64,000 nucleotides of DNA from Weissella bombi (GCF_900094835.1 NZ_FMAO01000005.1:50247-114246); one strand, 5' to 3'; numbered from the stretch's first letter, positions 54,756 through 63,906 are shown. Numbers and translations are program-made. The notes: generated by a model from the letters alone, not told the origin.

Positions 54756-54794
54756 ATTATAAAGGTAAACTTAACCATTCGCAAGGTTTAACCT
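54756..54794 (-). promoter_or_regulatory. XRE promoter with operator palindromes
   Basis: On the minus strand TTGCGA (54784-54779) and TATAAT (54761-54756) are 17 bp apart. The spacer holds GGTTAAGTTTACC (54776-54764), and AGGTTTAACCT (54784-54794, a perfect palindrome around one base) lies at the -35. These match the operator at the 70-aa gene. Confidence 0.65.
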
Positions 54795-54824
54795 AATTAT
54801 ATTGATAACACACATCCACCTCTA

Positions 54825-54853
54825 TTGCTAATACTAATCTATTGAGTTATAAT
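54825..54853 (+). promoter_or_regulatory. tRNA-Arg promoter
   Basis: TTGCTA (54825-54830) and TATAAT (54848-54853) with a 17-bp spacer. Start point about 54860, seven bases before the tRNA. Confidence 0.75.
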
Positions 54854-54866
54854 TACTATTTGTTAT

Positions 54867-54938
54867 GGACCCGTAGTGTAATGGATATCACGTTGGATTC
54901 CGGTTCCGGAGATGAGGGTTCGATTCCCCCCGGGTCCA
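54867..54938 (+). tRNA. tRNA-Arg (CCG)
   Basis: Acceptor GGACCCG pairs with CGGGTCC, discriminator A. D-arm GTGTAATGGATATCAC, anticodon loop TTCCGGT with anticodon CCG, T-arm GAGGGTTCGATTCCCCC. tRNA-Arg genes often serve as phage attachment sites, and a phage-like regulator pair lies just upstream. Confidence 0.93.
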
Positions 54939-55013
54939 TTTTATACGTTCTCTGAACGTTGCTTTAAAGGTATTTACCTTGTACTTAGTGCCGAATTAGT
55001 GGCAAAAATTTTT

Positions 55014-55053
55014 AACCATCAAGTGTTAGTCATCTACACTTGGTGGTTTTTCT
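55014..55053 (+). terminator. Terminator after tRNA-Arg
   Basis: AACCATCAAGTGT pairs with ACACTTGGTGGTT followed by TTTCT. Between the tRNA and this stem is about 75 bp with no clear feature except TAGTGCC-GAATTAGTGGC. Confidence 0.75.
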
Positions 55054-55066
55054 CTACAATAACTAG

Positions 55067-55103
55067 AATAAAGCACTAACATCAAGATGTTAGTGCTTTA
55101 TTA
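55067..55103 (-). terminator. Terminator of endA
   Basis: AATAAAGCACTAACATC and GATGTTAGTGCTTTATT form a long perfect stem with a short loop; the minus strand runs into T-rich sequence after the nuclease gene. Confidence 0.8.
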
Positions 55104-55133
55104 GTTTCACAGATTTTATACTAATTCAATATT

Positions 55134-56021
55134 TTACTTCACAAGAGTGCTAGCACCCGTTGCATAATCAATTTTCACACCTGGCTGCACATTTGGTACA
55201 AACACATTAAATTGTAATTGACCATCACTTGATTTAGCTTCCATATGATTTCCTGAAGGAACCAAGTTATTACCAATATAAACAGGTGTAACCCGGTAGC
55301 GAACTTGCTCATTACGATCTAATGCTCGACGAACTTGTGTTTCATAATAATTTTGACCTGTATTAGCATCATTTCCATTTGATGCTTGATTTGCCCAAGC
55401 TGTTTGCGTAGCAATATTTTGTGGATTTGCTTCGGACGGATCAAAAGATTTTATATTTCCCGCCAATGCATAGCCAATTAGATGACCGCGATTATATAAA
55501 GTGCGATAAGTACCACCAATCGTTGCTTGCTGCCACCCAACCGGATCAATTGTTTTTGAATTTCCGGTTTCAGTACGTGAACGATACTGACGACTACTCT
55601 TATTTAAAAACGCATTTGCAACACCTGGACGTCCCTGTGCATCTTGTGATGAAAGTTGAACATATGGTGCAACTCTAACATTTGCATTCAAATCAGTTTT
55701 ATCATCATTAATGATATACGACCCTGTTTTGTTAAATGTCGCCTTACTAGCATTAAGTTGAGTAACCACGTCTTCAGTTAGTACTGTTTTACTTAGAGAC
55801 TCACTGGGATGTTCATCAGAAACAGTACCGTAGTTGACACCATCTTTGACATTTACTGTTGGTTGACTAACTTTGGAACTTGACGTTTTGCTACTAGAAG
55901 GTTGTATAAAATTATCAACATCAGAAATAATTCCTGTCTGCTGCAAAATAGCAACACCGATAACCACTACAATCGTACTAATAGAAATTGTCTTTGTTCT
56001 TTGCTTTTTTTTACGTGCCAT
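55134..56021 (-). CDS. DNA/RNA non-specific endonuclease (membrane-anchored, EndA type)
   Basis: A 295-residue protein. Residues 1-35 are a basic start plus a membrane helix (STIVVVIGVAILQQ), then a Ser/Lys-rich linker to about 60. The nuclease domain has YNRGHLIGYALAG (the DRGH motif with Asp changed to Asn), NPQNIATQTAWANQ (metal-site Asn) and VRYRVTPVYIG. It would degrade DNA at the cell surface. Single gene with its own terminator. Confidence 0.88.
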   Translation of the reverse strand: MARKKKQRTKTISISTIVVVIGVAILQQTGIISDVDNFIQPSSSKTSSSKVSQPTVNVKDGVNYGTVSDEHPSESLSKTVLTEDVVTQLNASKATFNKTGSYIINDDKTDLNANVRVAPYVQLSSQDAQGRPGVANAFLNKSSRQYRSRTETGNSKTIDPVGWQQATIGGTYRTLYNRGHLIGYALAGNIKSFDPSEANPQNIATQTAWANQASNGNDANTGQNYYETQVRRALDRNEQVRYRVTPVYIGNNLVPSGNHMEAKSSDGQLQFNVFVPNVQPGVKIDYATGASTLVK

Positions 56022-56108
56022 CTAAATCTCCTTTTTATAACCTGAATAAGTATATCATGTCATAAAAAGTTATTATGCTATTTGTAATAGAAATTCTTTT
56101 TAATCAAC

Positions 56109-56780
56109 TTAATCCTGTACAGGCTTATCATTGTACGTCAAAATTGTTAATCCCTCTTTATTCAATTCCATACGTGCGATTGAACCATTTGCTGGTCGCT
56201 CATGAACTTGAATTTTTCCCTCTCCAAAACGATCAGCTAAAGAAATTAACGTGTTACCATGACTTATCAATAAAACATTATCACCATCATCTAGAATTGG
56301 GTTATTTAAAATACGTTGTAACCCTTTATCGACACGCTGCCAGTATTCCTCACTATTTTCAGCATCGTGCCATGGATCTGCTGCCTTTAATAAATCTTTT
56401 GTTTTATCAACACCAAATTTGTCAACGATTTCTGTATACGTTTTAAGTCCAACCGATGCACCAGCATTTGTCCAGGCAACATCCATATTAGAACCTTCGA
56501 AACTACCATAAAATTCTTCACGAAAGTTTGGTGCCGTAATTAGCTGTAAGTGCTGCTTATTTTTATTACCCTCGATAATAATTTTAGCCGTATCCATTGC
56601 TCTTGTCGTATCAGAACTATAAGCGGCCTTTAAATCAACGTTAGCCAAACGCTGTGCTGCAACTTGAGCGTCCTTAATCCCTGCTGCCATCAGTGGTGAA
56701 TTGCCCCACCCTTGCAACTTATTATAACGATTAAAATATGTTTTCCCATGACGAACAACATATAAGTGCAACGTCTTCAT
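56109..56780 (-). CDS. Histidine phosphatase / phosphoglycerate mutase-like protein
   Basis: A 223-residue protein. The phosphohistidine motif is LYVVRHGKTYFNRYNKLQGW, with the second His in LLISHGNTLISL. Length and SPLMAAGIKDAQ motif fit small broad phosphatases, not dPGM. Substrate unknown. It lies downstream of the mannose PTS unit and 24 bp after the DUF956 gene, so it may be in the same transcript. Confidence 0.85.
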   Translation of the reverse strand: MKTLHLYVVRHGKTYFNRYNKLQGWGNSPLMAAGIKDAQVAAQRLANVDLKAAYSSDTTRAMDTAKIIIEGNKNKQHLQLITAPNFREEFYGSFEGSNMDVAWTNAGASVGLKTYTEIVDKFGVDKTKDLLKAADPWHDAENSEEYWQRVDKGLQRILNNPILDDGDNVLLISHGNTLISLADRFGEGKIQVHERPANGSIARMELNKEGLTILTYNDKPVQD

Positions 56781-56804
56781 AATCCTATCCCCCTATGATT
56801 AAAC

Positions 56805-57152
56805 TTATTTACGTCTACGTTCTAAAATACCCTTACGTCGTAATATTTGACTACCTTTTAAATGTTCTCTAAAAATAGCGATCGCCTTTTTAGCTTTACC
56901 ACCAACAAATTCAAAAGTTTTACCATCTGTTGTTTTGATAAAAAAACCACGATAATAAAAGTTTAAAAAGATTTCCATACTAATTGATTCAACATTCCGC
57001 CACGGAATTTGAATGTAACCCCCACCAGTATTAGCACGAAACTCAATTCCACGATCCCCATAAAATATTCGACCTTGCTGAATATTGACAGGTGACATCA
57101 TCGCATTGGCACTACCTGCTAGTGATATATTTACGTTTAAAGCTTGTACCAT
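56805..57152 (-). CDS. DUF956 family protein (mannose PTS-associated)
   Basis: A 115-residue soluble protein from the ATG at 57152 with CAGGAGAATAAA upstream. It begins MVQALNVNISLAGSANAM and contains GGYIQIPWRNVESI. DUF956 proteins are regularly found directly downstream of mannose-class PTS genes in Firmicutes (ManO-like), as here. Role likely linked to PTS regulation, but not known. A hairpin terminator separates it from the IID gene. Confidence 0.8.
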   Translation of the reverse strand: MVQALNVNISLAGSANAMMSPVNIQQGRIFYGDRGIEFRANTGGGYIQIPWRNVESISMEIFLNFYYRGFFIKTTDGKTFEFVGGKAKKAIAIFREHLKGSQILRRKGILERRRK

Positions 57153-57173
57153 TTTATTCTCCTGTTTATACAA

Positions 57174-57210
57174 AAAAGATGAAACAGTTTGTTATCTGAC
57201 TGTTCCATCT
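57174..57210 (-). terminator. Terminator after the mannose PTS IID gene
   Basis: On the minus strand AGATGGAACAGT pairs with ACTGTTTCATCT (one G-T pair), followed by TTTTTTG. It lies between the IID gene and the DUF956 gene and may allow partial read-through. Confidence 0.75.
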
Positions 57211-57240
57211 CTATTTTAACAAATTTATCTATATTTGTTT

Positions 57241-58188
57241 TTATGCCATAATACCAAATGCATATGCCAAAATACCAACAACAAACAATCCAAAGATAAT
57301 CGTGATAGCTGATACACGCTTACGTAGCAACCACAATACAATGAACATCAACAATAGTGGTGCCAAACCTGGCAATAGTTGATCTAATGTATCTTGTAGT
57401 GTCGTCACCTTATAAGCTGATAATGATTGGCCACCTTGAATTTGAGTAACAACATCTGCAATTTTTGATGCCGATACATCACCACCGTTAATTGCTTTTG
57501 CCAAACCTGGAATATCGGCTGCAGCACCATCTTGTACCTTAACCTTTGACATAACAATTGGGAAATTCATCGTTGTCCAACGTGGAACAAGCACTCCCAT
57601 GATAAACATACCCAAGATTGAAGCTCCAGTGGTAATTTTTTGCATTGCACCACCAGCTAAGTCTTGTGTAATATTTGTTCCTTCTTTGTATCCCAATGCT
57701 TGGGTATACCATAGGAACAACATACGAATTGCATTCCAAACAACGAAGAAAATGATAGGTCCCAAAATTGAACCACCTTGTGCCATACCAGCAGCGAAAG
57801 CTCCTAGCACAGGACGCATTGTTCCCCAGAAAATTGGATCTCCAACACCGGCTAAAGGTCCCATCATTCCGACTTTAACACCGTTGATTGCTTCATCATT
57901 AATGTCAGCACCATTAGCACGTTGCTCTTCCATAGCTAACTCAACACCTAAAATAGGTGAAGCTACATATGGATGTGTATTAAAGAATTCCAAATGACGC
58001 TTTAAAGCACCAGCACGGTCTTCTTTTGTTTTGTACAAACGACGGATACCGGGGATCATTGAGAATGCCCATCCGACGTTTTGCATACGTTCATAATTCC
58101 ATGCAGCTTGCAAGAAAGTTGAACGCCACCAAGTATTAACAAGATCACCTTTAGTCAAGTGAACTTCATTCTTTGCTTCTTCACTCAT
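57241..58188 (-). CDS. manZ: PTS mannose/fructose/sorbose transporter subunit IID
   Basis: A 315-residue IID. It starts with a soluble part (NTWWRSTFLQAAWNYERMQN) and has the family signature VGMMGPLAGVGDPIFWGTMRP, then C-terminal membrane helices. IIC and IID together form the channel for mannose/glucose. It is 19 bp after the IIC gene. Confidence 0.93.
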   Translation of the reverse strand: MSEEAKNEVHLTKGDLVNTWWRSTFLQAAWNYERMQNVGWAFSMIPGIRRLYKTKEDRAGALKRHLEFFNTHPYVASPILGVELAMEEQRANGADINDEAINGVKVGMMGPLAGVGDPIFWGTMRPVLGAFAAGMAQGGSILGPIIFFVVWNAIRMLFLWYTQALGYKEGTNITQDLAGGAMQKITTGASILGMFIMGVLVPRWTTMNFPIVMSKVKVQDGAAADIPGLAKAINGGDVSASKIADVVTQIQGGQSLSAYKVTTLQDTLDQLLPGLAPLLLMFIVLWLLRKRVSAITIIFGLFVVGILAYAFGIMA

Positions 58189-58207
58189 GATGTACTTTCC
58201 TCCAAGC

Positions 58208-59011
58208 CTAGTAATTATTTAAAATGGTATCGATTGGATCGCCACCGTTTGAGCCGTTTCCTGAACCGCCCTTACCTGAACCACCATTAAATCGTGGTGA
58301 TAGTTGTAGGTAAATCAAAGCTAGCACAAGACCAATCATACCCATGGCAATCAAGTTCAACTCTGAAACTGCTGATAAAGCAAATCCCAAGAAGAAGAAT
58401 GGCCAAAGTTCAGCAGTAGCCATCATATTAATAACCATTGCGTATCCAACAACAACAATAAATCCACCGGCTACGGCCAATCCCTTAGTAATCACATCAG
58501 GGATTGCGTTCAATGCATCATTAACAGGACCAGCACCAACAGCCATTACGATAATAACAGGAATTGCAATACGCAATCCTTGTAAACTTAGCGCTGTCCA
58601 GTGAACTGTTTCAACACCACGCAAGCTTCCCTTTTCAGCTTGCTTATCAGCAATATGAGCCAAAGCAACTGTTAATGTACGAACACCAATTGTCAAAACT
58701 TGACCGGCTACGGCCAAAGGAATAGCAATAGCCATTCCAGTATCAACACTAACTTGTGCTGGACCAGTAACCAAATATGCTGAAACTGCTGATGCTAAAG
58801 CGGCATCAGGAGCAACAGCGGCTCCAATGTTCATCCAACCTAGCGCTAGCATTTGCAATGTTCCACCAAGAATAATTCCCTCAGTTAGATGACCATTCGC
58901 AAGCCCAATTAATGTGGCAGCTACCAATGGTTGATGGAATTGAAACTGATCCAGAATTCCATCCATTCCAGCTAGGAATGCAAATATAACTACGAAAAAC
59001 GCTGAAATCAT
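58208..59011 (-). CDS. manY: PTS mannose transporter subunit IIC
   Basis: A 267-residue membrane protein with about eight hydrophobic segments. GLANGHLTEGIILGGTLQML is the IIC family segment. The C-terminus is an unusual Gly/Ser/Asn-rich tail (FNGGSGKGGSGNGSNGGDP). It lies between the IIAB and IID genes. Confidence 0.92.
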   Translation of the reverse strand: MISAFFVVIFAFLAGMDGILDQFQFHQPLVAATLIGLANGHLTEGIILGGTLQMLALGWMNIGAAVAPDAALASAVSAYLVTGPAQVSVDTGMAIAIPLAVAGQVLTIGVRTLTVALAHIADKQAEKGSLRGVETVHWTALSLQGLRIAIPVIIVMAVGAGPVNDALNAIPDVITKGLAVAGGFIVVVGYAMVINMMATAELWPFFFLGFALSAVSELNLIAMGMIGLVLALIYLQLSPRFNGGSGKGGSGNGSNGGDPIDTILNNY

Positions 59012-59047
59012 GCGTTATCCTCCCGAATAATTTTCTAATATAAGTAA

Positions 59048-60025
59048 TTATGACTTCTTCAATAAATCAAAAACATCCTTGCCTTGATCAGCAGGAACCT
59101 TACGTACGTCAAACGTAACGCCATTATCACGTAAGTACTCTAAAGTTTTAACGTCTTCATCATCAACGGCAACCGCATTAGTCAACATACGCTTACCTTC
59201 CGAATGAGACATTGACCCAATATTCACTTCACCTAATTTGACACCACCCTCAACTGCTTTAGCGACATCTTGCGGTGTTTCAAACAAAAGTAAAGCCTTA
59301 ACACTCTTAAAACGTGGATCATCCCAAACATCAACTAACTTTTGAATTGGGACAACATTAACCTTAACTCCTACCGGTGCAGCCTGTGTTAGCAAAGTCT
59401 TACGTAGCTCATCCTTTGATACACTGTCTGACACAACAATAATTCTATTAGGTGCCACAGTCTTAGTCCATGCCGTTGCAACCTGACCGTGTAGCAAACG
59501 TGAATCAATACGTGCCAAACGAACATCCATCGTTGCTGAACCGGTGTGAATAACTTCATTCACATCGCCAGCTTCGACAGCTGGTTCTGCAGTTTCAGCA
59601 CTTTCCTTAGGTGCCTCCGCTACATCTTCAGTCTCAGGTAATGTTTTAACACCATCTCGTGCCACTGGCATCAAGTAACTTGCAATCTCAGCAGCCGTTT
59701 CCATTGTGAAACGAGCCCCATAAGCTTCTACTAACATTGGCAAGTTCAAGCCTGTAATAATGGCCATACGGTCCTCATGCAAAGCCTGAATACGAGATGC
59801 AGCATTAAATGGTGATCCTCCCCATAAATCAACGAGGAACAATACTTGCCCCTCAGGATCAAATGTTGCTAAGGCATCTTCGAACTTCTTCATCAAATCT
59901 TCTGGGCCTTCATTAGGCATAAATGTAACAACTTGTACATTTTCCTGTTCCCCAAAGATCATTTGTCCAGATTGTCGGATACCCGCAGCAAATTCACCAT
60001 GACTAGCAATAATGAAATTTACCAT
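59048..60025 (-). CDS. manX: PTS mannose transporter subunit IIAB
   Basis: A 325-residue fusion from the ATG at 60025 with AAGGAGCGTGGCAATT upstream. IIA (1-130) has the phospho-His in [11 protein letters not shown]; a Pro/Glu/Ala-rich linker covers about 140-165; IIB (170-325) has the second phospho-His in [15 protein letters not shown]. It passes phosphate from HPr to the sugar. First gene of the man operon; its promoter has a cre site. Confidence 0.94.
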   Translation of the reverse strand: MVNFIIASHGEFAAGIRQSGQMIFGEQENVQVVTFMPNEGPEDLMKKFEDALATFDPEGQVLFLVDLWGGSPFNAASRIQALHEDRMAIITGLNLPMLVEAYGARFTMETAAEIASYLMPVARDGVKTLPETEDVAEAPKESAETAEPAVEAGDVNEVIHTGSATMDVRLARIDSRLLHGQVATAWTKTVAPNRIIVVSDSVSKDELRKTLLTQAAPVGVKVNVVPIQKLVDVWDDPRFKSVKALLLFETPQDVAKAVEGGVKLGEVNIGSMSHSEGKRMLTNAVAVDDEDVKTLEYLRDNGVTFDVRKVPADQGKDVFDLLKKS

Positions 60026-60087
60026 AATTGCCACGCTCCTTAATATATATATTAAAATCAACATACAAATCGCTCTGTATTACTTTT

Positions 60088-60125
60088 ATTATAAACTATG
60101 TTATAGAACCTGTAAACGGTTGCAA
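60088..60125 (-). promoter_or_regulatory. man operon promoter with overlapping cre site
   Basis: On the minus strand TTTACA (60116-60111) and TATAAT (60093-60088) are 17 bp apart. TTGCAACCGTTTACA (60125-60111) matches the CcpA consensus WTGNAANCGNWNNCW fully and overlaps the -35 box, a position for repression. No sigma-54 promoter is needed. Confidence 0.8.
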
Positions 60126-60257
60126 TAGAGCCATTTATGAGACTTTTATTAGTTTTTTAAAAACATCAAAATTACATGATGCATGTCCATATTTTTTAAT
60201 CCGATACAACCTCTTAAAATGATATAATGACTTGATAGTCTTTTGGAGGTATCAACC

Positions 60258-63053
60258 ATGCCCAGGCAACTAAAACAGTCATATAAACTCGTTATGACTT
60301 ATACAATTTTATTTTTTATTTTAGCAATTTTTATATTTGCACCTTATTATTTCACCAACACTTCTTTAATTTGGCAGTCGGATGGTATTGCACAACATTA
60401 TCCAGCTTTAATACAGTGGCAATCAGATCTTAAGAACATTATTTTTCACCACACATTTCCCACCAATTGGTCTTGGAAATTAGGTCTTGGTGCTGATTAT
60501 TATCAGACCTTTTCTTACTATACATTAGGTGATATCTTCACATATGGCATTGCTTTTATTTCAAAAGCCCATTTGTTAACTTATTACAATACAATGATTG
60601 TTGTAAGACTGTATTTAGCCGGACTAAGCTGCTTAATATTTATTTATCACTGGTTTAAAAAAGCTTTAAATTGGCAATATCAACTAGCATCGTTTACTTA
60701 TATTTTTTCTGGTTACACTGCTTTTGCCACTTTTGAGCATCCTTTTTTTATTAATCCATTAATCATCTTCCCGTTGCTTATTTTAGCAATGCATTATGCA
60801 TTAGCGCACCATAAATATTTACCACTCATCTTCATGAGCTTTTGGACAATTTGGAATAACTTTTATTTTGCCTTTATGTTAATCATTGGTTTATTCATAT
60901 TCTGGTTAGGTCATCATTTTCAAAACAAAACGTGGTTAAATTGGCATTCGCACCTCAAAATATTAGGTGCCGGTGCCATTGGTACTTTGTTAGCGGCACC
61001 ATTATTTTTACCAAGCATTGACGCTGTCTTAAATTCAGCTCGTAGTAATAGTGGTTTAGCTAATGGCTTGCATATTTACCCACTTTACTATTATTTAGCA
61101 TTACCTGGTAATTTAATTGCCAATCTCAATACACCATCTTTTTGGTTAACCGGTGGCTTTAGCGCAATTAGTGTTATGGCTATCATTTTTTCATTACGTC
61201 GCTGGCACACTTATCAATCATTCAACATTTTATGGATTATCAGTTTAATTGGTTGTTGCATACCTGTATTCGCAGCTATCTTGAATGGTGGTTCATCCCC
61301 ATCTAATCGTTGGGTATTTATGCTATCGTTACCTATTAGTTTCATGCTTTTCTTAATGCTCAATCATTTAGCCGAATTAACCAATCAAGATTATATTTGG
61401 TTTCTTATTGTTGGTATAATTTCAACCGCATCACTTTTTATAACTAGTAATTTAAGCCTTAATAGTCGCTACGGGATGGTTATCGCCATTTATTTTGTAA
61501 CATTACTTATATTATGGTTTACACAAGCCGTTCCTAATTTTAAACCAATATGGTTAATAGCCATAGTACTATTGAATGTATTTTTCATAACAGCCAGAAA
61601 TCACACTAATAATACTGATCCAAGTAAAACTGACTTATTACCGAACAACATCGTAAAACAATTAACAAAACAACAAAGAGAATACCCTAAAAACAAACAA
61701 GGAATTTTTACAAGATCTTATGTTGATAATCAATTAAACAACGCAACTGGTATTGCCCCTGCAACCAATTTAACTATTAACAGTTCATTAAATAATGTTG
61801 AAAGTTATTGGTCATTACAAAATGGTGCCGTTGGAAAAGGTCTATCAGCATTAAATATTAATAATGCTAATCCAAACGATATTACGGGTAATTTAGATTC
61901 ACGAAACGTACTAAGTAACGTACTAGGTGTATCCGATCGTTTTGAAAACCCAGACACAATCACGCCCAATTCTTATATTGCCGACAATAATCAAATCATT
62001 AACGGGCAGACGCTAACACATTCTAACGATGCCTACCCACTATTATATTTAATAAAAAACACGGTTAACCAAAAATTTTATAATAAATTATCAGCTACTG
62101 AAAAAGAAGCTATTTTAGCCGATAGTGTTGTTACTTCTACTGGTAAAAAGCATTCTTCTCAATTTGCTAAATCTGTCGTTACGGGTGATCTTCGTACCGA
62201 TTTAACTAAATCCCCTACTCAGATACAACACGTTTCTTATACAACACATCCGGAACTACTATCTGAAGGTGTGTATCTTAGCCCATCTAAAGCACTAAAA
62301 GGTACAGAATTACATTTAGAAATTTCTAATTTAAAATTCAAACCATTTACGTTTAAGCAACGACAAAAAGCGGACTTAGCTGATTACCAATACAATCAAA
62401 AACAAATGGAACGAAATCCACAACGACCAACTAATCGCCAGTATAATCCACAAGCTTATTCATGGAATTGGTATAAAAAGCATATTAGTAGCATTGGCAA
62501 CGGCATTGGTGGTTATACAATAACCTCAACATATAATGATGTTACCAATTCTTTTACTCAAACTGGTCAAACTAATCTATCATTTTATAATCCACAAAGA
62601 AATATTACCCTTAATCTTGGACAAGCTGTAAAGACTAATCAGGAAACATTTATTCCATTTACTTTTAGTAAAGCTGGTCATTACAGTTTTGATGTTCAAA
62701 TTAAAGGTATTCCTACTGACAAACGCTTTGACAAAGTAGCTCAAAAAATTATCAAACAAGCACCAAAGTATAAACTAACTGACAATCAGGTAAGTACTCG
62801 TATAAAGGTTAAGAAACCTCAGATATTAGCAACAACCATCCCATATAGTCATGGTTGGACAATAAATAGTAATAATAAACTAATCAAACTAAATAGTGGT
62901 TTTATAGGTATACCCCTTAAAGCTGGTCAAAACCGTGTTACATTAACATATCACACACCTGGCATGCGTGTGGCAAAGTATCTTTGTCTAACTGGTTTTA
63001 TTATTTTGTTGTTAATTTTAATCCGTCATGTGTTACTTTTTATAAAAAAATAA
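60258..63053 (+). CDS. YfhO-family membrane protein (putative glycosyltransferase)
   Basis: A 931-residue protein from the ATG at 60258 with TTTGGAGGTATCAACC upstream. Residues 1-440 have about 11-12 membrane helices with WQSDGIAQHYPALIQW near the start, a conserved segment of the YfhO family. Residues 450-900 form an extracellular domain, and one helix closes at about 908-928. YfhO proteins are GT-C-like and act in glycosylation of wall polymers such as lipoteichoic acid. Divergent from the man operon. Confidence 0.85.
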   Translation: MPRQLKQSYKLVMTYTILFFILAIFIFAPYYFTNTSLIWQSDGIAQHYPALIQWQSDLKNIIFHHTFPTNWSWKLGLGADYYQTFSYYTLGDIFTYGIAFISKAHLLTYYNTMIVVRLYLAGLSCLIFIYHWFKKALNWQYQLASFTYIFSGYTAFATFEHPFFINPLIIFPLLILAMHYALAHHKYLPLIFMSFWTIWNNFYFAFMLIIGLFIFWLGHHFQNKTWLNWHSHLKILGAGAIGTLLAAPLFLPSIDAVLNSARSNSGLANGLHIYPLYYYLALPGNLIANLNTPSFWLTGGFSAISVMAIIFSLRRWHTYQSFNILWIISLIGCCIPVFAAILNGGSSPSNRWVFMLSLPISFMLFLMLNHLAELTNQDYIWFLIVGIISTASLFITSNLSLNSRYGMVIAIYFVTLLILWFTQAVPNFKPIWLIAIVLLNVFFITARNHTNNTDPSKTDLLPNNIVKQLTKQQREYPKNKQGIFTRSYVDNQLNNATGIAPATNLTINSSLNNVESYWSLQNGAVGKGLSALNINNANPNDITGNLDSRNVLSNVLGVSDRFENPDTITPNSYIADNNQIINGQTLTHSNDAYPLLYLIKNTVNQKFYNKLSATEKEAILADSVVTSTGKKHSSQFAKSVVTGDLRTDLTKSPTQIQHVSYTTHPELLSEGVYLSPSKALKGTELHLEISNLKFKPFTFKQRQKADLADYQYNQKQMERNPQRPTNRQYNPQAYSWNWYKKHISSIGNGIGGYTITSTYNDVTNSFTQTGQTNLSFYNPQRNITLNLGQAVKTNQETFIPFTFSKAGHYSFDVQIKGIPTDKRFDKVAQKIIKQAPKYKLTDNQVSTRIKVKKPQILATTIPYSHGWTINSNNKLIKLNSGFIGIPLKAGQNRVTLTYHTPGMRVAKYLCLTGFIILLLILIRHVLLFIKK

Positions 63054-63069
63054 TTTAAATATTTATACA

Positions 63070-63108
63070 AAAAAACTTCTACGAATGTATTCTTCGTAGA
63101 AGTTTTTT
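63070..63108. terminator. Bidirectional terminator between yfhO-like gene and the 100-aa gene
   Basis: AAAAAACTTCTACGAA and TTCGTAGAAGTTTTTT form a perfect stem with A- and T-runs, serving both convergent genes. Confidence 0.9.
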
Positions 63109-63116
63109 GTATTCTT

Positions 63117-63419
63117 TTAAAACTTGTCTAGATTAAACCACTCAGCGACTGTTAACCATTGATTATCACGCTTATTTTGAATTTTATAATCCGTAATATC
63201 ATACAATGTTTTACGATCGCCATCTAATGGTGACCAGTACGTCTCATCAGCACGATGAATAACCTCCCAGTGAGAGTATGACGTCTCATCACCACTTTCA
63301 TCACGTACTAAAATACCATCTGGTAACGTTATATTCTTTTCGCCTATTTGAGGTCCTGCTACACTAAAATCTAACATTAGCTGTTGATGACTGTCACTTG
63401 TAATAGGTTCATTTGCCAT
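63117..63419 (-). CDS. Unrecognised 100-aa protein with a Fur-box-like upstream motif
   Basis: A 100-residue protein from the ATG at 63419 with ATGGAGGCAATGTTT upstream; a start five codons earlier overlaps that site. It is acidic, soluble, and contains SYSHWEVIHRADETYW and a C-terminal QWLTVAEWFNLDKF, rich in aromatic residues. Not recognised. Its upstream region shares a 16-bp motif with the CsbD-like gene. Confidence 0.7.
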   Translation of the reverse strand: MANEPITSDSHQQLMLDFSVAGPQIGEKNITLPDGILVRDESGDETSYSHWEVIHRADETYWSPLDGDRKTLYDITDYKIQNKRDNQWLTVAEWFNLDKF

Positions 63420-63472
63420 AAACATTGCCTCCATTTTCTTTATACTTAATAAATAATATCATGCTACTTGTA

Positions 63473-63488
63473 ATGATAACCATTATTA
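63473..63488 (-). promoter_or_regulatory. Fur/PerR-box-like motif upstream of the 100-aa gene
   Basis: AATGATAACCATTATT differs by one base from the AATGATAATCATTAT Fur-box core and by one base from the motif at 24406-24421. It lies 54-69 bp upstream of the start codon. TATTAT about 22 bp downstream could be the -10 box. Confidence 0.45.
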
Positions 63489-63574
63489 ATTTTATAATTT
63501 GAAACATGTGTAAGATAATCGAATCATAATGTACTAAAAACAAAGATTAATTAGTAATCACCTAGCAAAAAGAA

Positions 63575-63613
63575 AAAGTCTCAAAGCCTTGTAAAACAAG
63601 ACCTCGAGACTTT
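63575..63613 (-). terminator. Terminator of the tRNA cluster
   Basis: On the minus strand AAAGTCTCGAGGTCTTG pairs with CAAGGCTTTGAGACTTT, followed by T-rich sequence. It follows the last tRNA of the cluster. Confidence 0.8.
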
Positions 63614-63619
63614 CATATA

Positions 63620-63703
63620 TGCCGTCGATGGGGGTCGAACCCATACTCCCTTGCGGGAACTGGATTTTGAGTCCAGCGCGTCTGCCAATTCCGCCACAAC
63701 GGC
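63620..63703 (-). tRNA. tRNA-Leu (CAA)
   Basis: Acceptor GCCGTTG/CGACGGC, discriminator A. Anticodon stem CTGGA/TCCAG around loop CTCAAAA gives anticodon CAA. A long variable arm (GTTCCCGCAAGGGAGT) is as expected for tRNA-Leu. Confidence 0.95.
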
Positions 63704-63730
63704 ATTATATCAAGTATTACATTAAACAAG

Positions 63731-63804
63731 GGCGGTAGATGGGGATCGAACCCACGCGTGCCGGAACCACAAACCGGTGTGTTAACCACTTCACCACTAC
63801 CGCC
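63731..63804 (-). tRNA. tRNA-His (GTG)
   Basis: Anticodon loop TTGTGGT gives anticodon GTG. The acceptor has an extra G at -1 paired with C73, the hallmark of tRNA-His. T-arm GTGGGTTCGATCCCCAT. Confidence 0.93.
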
Positions 63805-63808
63805 ATGG

Positions 63809-63879
63809 CAGGGGTAGAGGGAATCGAACCCCCGCCGACGGTTTTGGAGACCGTTGTTCTACCGCTAAACTATACCCCT
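63809..63879 (-). tRNA. tRNA-Trp (CCA)
   Basis: Acceptor AGGGGTA/TACCCCT with discriminator G. Anticodon stem ACGGT/ACCGT around loop CTCCAAA gives anticodon CCA. T-arm GCGGGGGTTCGATTCCCTC. Confidence 0.95.
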
Positions 63880-63906
63880 ATAACAATAATGCAATACTTA
63901 ATTATA

